DNA of 64,000 nucleotides from Manihot esculenta. Its lineage: Eukaryota > Streptophyta > Magnoliopsida > Malpighiales > Euphorbiaceae. Shown here piece by piece: positions 61,673-64,000 of the stretch. The translations under genes and the position numbers were made by a program. Each line of letters begins with the position of its first letter. Position 1 is the stretch's first letter. The stretch is from NCBI RefSeq assembly GCF_001659605.2, contig NC_035161.2, positions 2,858,343-2,922,342 of the forward strand. Reading direction: 5' to 3'. Under the pieces are notes generated by a model. It did no database searches. It was given only the letters and a program-made list of their open reading frames with translations, and was not told the origin of the DNA.

Positions 61673-64000
61673 TGGCTCAAGCTCTGGCACAGTTCCAGTA
61701 TGCAGAAGATGCGGAAAACCATATGGAGGAGTTTGTCGGTTGGGATCTACAGCTTGTTTTAGATGTGGACAGGAAGGGCATATTGCTCGGGATTGTCCAC
61801 AGATGACTTTTGCACCATCCCAGCAGATGAGTTCCGATAGTGTGGTACAGCCAGGTGTACAGCCAGTAGCGCCAGTCATGCCTCAGAGTAGTGGCAGAGG
61901 TAGAGGGAGAGGGGCAGTCTCTACTTTAGCAGCAGGTTCCCGAGGTGGAAATCCGATAGCCCCAGCACGGATTTTCACTGTGACACAGGAGGAGGCTAAC
62001 ACGTCGAACACAGTGGTGTCAGGTAATCTCATCATTGGGTGTTCCGATGTGTATGCTTTGATGGACCCTGGTGCTTCTCATTCCTTTATTGCTTCGAGAG
62101 CCATAGAGAGATTGGGTTTGATCAGTTCTGAGTTAGAGTATCCTCTCTGGGTCAGTGGACCTAAATGTGACCCATCAGTGGCAGTGTCAGTCTGTCGTTT
62201 CAGTCCAGTGTTTATAGAGGGTAGATGCCTTCCAGCTGACCTTGTGGTTCTAGATTTGACGGATTTTGATGTCATTCTAGGGATGGATTGGCTATCTGCA
62301 TATAGTGCTACGTTGGACTGTAGAGAGAAGATAGTGAGTCTCAGAGACCAGGATGGGTCAGAGTGTGTCTTCAGAGGAGACAGGAGAGATACACCCAAAG
62401 GTATGATTTCAGCCCTTCAGGCTCGTCGTTTGCTTAGGAGGGGTTGTCAGGGGTTTCTAGCACATGTGAGAGAGCTAGACAGTCAGGTTAGGGAACCAGC
62501 CGCAGTACCAGTAGTCCGAGAGTTTCTCGATGTTTTCCCAGACGAACTTCCAGGACTACCACCTGGTAGGGAGATAGAGTTTGAAATTGAATTGTTGCCT
62601 GATACCAGACCTATCTCTATTCCTCCCTACAGGATGGCACCAGCAGAGTTAAAAGAGTTGAAAGAGCAGTTGCAGGATTTGGTAGATAAGAGTTTCATCC
62701 GCCCTAGTACCTCACCTTGGGGTGCTCCAGTGCTCTTTGTCAGAAAGAAGGATGGATCCCTCAGACTTTGTATTGACTACAGACAGTTGAACAAGGTCAC
62801 TACCAAGAATAGATATCCTCTACCTAGGATTGATGATCTATTTGACCAGCTAGCTGGAGCAGGTTGTTTCTCTAAAATAGATCTGAGATCCAGGTATCAT
62901 CAGTTGAGAGTCAGAGAAGCAGATGTGCCAAAGACAGCTTTCAGGACTAGATATGGGCATTATGAGTTCTTAGTGATGCCGTTCGGGTTGACTAACGCCC
63001 CTGCAGCATTCATGGATCTCATGAACAGAGTTTTCAGCGAGTTTCTGGATCACTTTGTTATTGTTTTCATCGATGATATCTTAGTGTATTCCAGAGATGC
63101 AGAGGAGCATGCCCAGCATCTGCGGATAGTTTTGCAGACACTGAGAGAGCATGGTTTGTATGCCAAGTTCTCGAAGTGTGAGTTTTGGTTGAGGAGCATT
63201 TCCTTCTTGGGACATGTGGTATCAGCAGAGGGTATTGAGGTAGATCCCAAGAAGATAAAGGCTGTAGCTAACTGGCCCAGACCCACTACAGTGACTGAGA
63301 TTAAAAGCTTTCTGGGACTGGCAGGTTACTACAGGAGGTTCGTGCAGGACTTCTCAAAGATAGTGGCTCCTATGACCAAACTGACTCAGAAGAATCAGAA
63401 ATTTGTCTGGTCAGACCAGTGTGAAGAGAGCTTTAAGGAGCTCAAGAGGAGATTGACAACAGCACCAGTGCTAGCTCTGCCTGTCAGTAATGAGGAGTTC
63501 ACAGTGTTCTGTGATGCATCTCGAGTGGGATTGGGCTGTGTTTTGATGCAGAGTGATAGGGTGATAGCTTATGCTTCTAGACAGTTGAAGAAGCACGAGT
63601 TGAATTACCCTACCCATGACCTAGAGATGGCAGCAGTTATTTTTGCACTCAAGATGTGGCGGCATTACCTCTACGGGGTTAAATGCGAAATCTTCACTGA
63701 TCACAAGAGTTTACAGTACATCTTGAGTCAGAGAGAGCTGAATTTGAGGCAGAGAAGATGGGTAGAATTGCTCAGTGATTATGATTGTAAGATCCAGTAT
63801 CATCCGGGTAAGGCGAATGTTGTGGCAGACGCCCTAAGCCGGAAATCACTAGGCAGTTTATCCCATATAGCAGCAGAGCGGAGACCAATCGTGATGGAGC
63901 TTTATAAGCTCTTAGAAGAGGGGTTACAGCTAGTGTTGTCTGGTACAGGTGCGTTAATAGCACAGATGAGAGTGACACCTGTGTTTCTGGAGCAGATAGC
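61651..64000 (+). pseudogene. Gag end, protease, RT and RNase H of element F (open, partial)
   Basis: The reading frame is open from the frameshift to the end of the window. It carries a CCHC knuckle near 61748-61800, protease DPGASHSF at 62064, reverse transcriptase with FIDDILVYS near 63070, and RNase H with [11 protein letters not shown] near 63510; integrase would lie beyond 64000. It has no own start codon in the usual place, so as it stands it could be translated only by frameshifting. Closely similar to element A pol. Confidence 0.9.

Larger units (their letters stand above)
58031..64000 (+). mobile_element. Second Tekay/Del-like element (F), runs off the window
   Basis: 5' LTR 58031-60292, primer-binding site, frameshifted gag and open pol. 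Inserted into the protease region of element E. The five bases before it are GTACC, the predicted target-site copy; the other copy is outside the window. Protein and leader are closely related to element A, but the LTR is clearly diverged. Confidence 0.93.

Overview
This is a plant nuclear window. Multi-exon genes with canonical introns encode typical eudicot housekeeping proteins, the intergenic DNA is very AT-rich, and about half the window is LTR retrotransposon. The gene sequences and the retroelement families fit a woody eudicot such as a Euphorbiaceae species (cassava or rubber tree type). That taxonomic guess is inference and could not be checked here.

Layout. 1-6.4 kb: AT-rich DNA, then a decayed Tat-lineage (Ty3/gypsy) element with LTR-like sequence, a broken gag, a tandem array and an antisense reading frame. 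6.5-19.8 kb (+): COP9 signalosome subunit 6 (CSN6), nine coding exons, one GC-AG intron, and an 8.2 kb third intron holding an old antisense Ty3/gypsy element with 491-bp LTRs and a 5-bp target-site duplication. 22.2-24.9 kb (+): a three-exon organelle-type tRNA-binding (EMAPII/Arc1p-like) protein. 25.4-25.8 kb (+): an A20/AN1 zinc-finger stress-associated protein gene with a frameshift. 27.0-28.9 kb (-): a decayed plant mobile domain (MAIN-LIKE) gene. 30.9-35.4 kb (-): methylenetetrahydrofolate reductase, 11 coding exons, apparently intact.

From 37.5 kb the window is nested retrotransposons. A 495-bp solo LTR (TSD TTAAG) comes first. An intact, young, 10.1-kb Tekay/Del-like chromovirus (element A, 39091-49220, TSD CTCTG, uninterrupted gag-pol) sits inside the LTR of an older minus-strand Tat-like element (H). 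A minus-strand solo LTR (B, TSD AAGTG) sits in H's tandem array, and another plus-strand LTR (C) sits in B. A Tat-like element (E: LTR, PBS, gag, start of protease) follows. It is cut at 58030 by a second Tekay-like element (F), whose gag is frameshifted but whose pol stays open to the window end.

The host genes have no obvious functional link to each other: protein-degradation signalling, tRNA binding, stress response and one-carbon metabolism. The most distinctive non-coding signal is in the A/B/C/F LTR family. These LTRs carry clusters of a 13-bp inverted-repeat motif containing the GCC-box core GCCGCC, and also minisatellites whose copy number differs even between the two LTRs of element A. 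I saw no wholly new protein system; the novelty is in retrotransposon structure.
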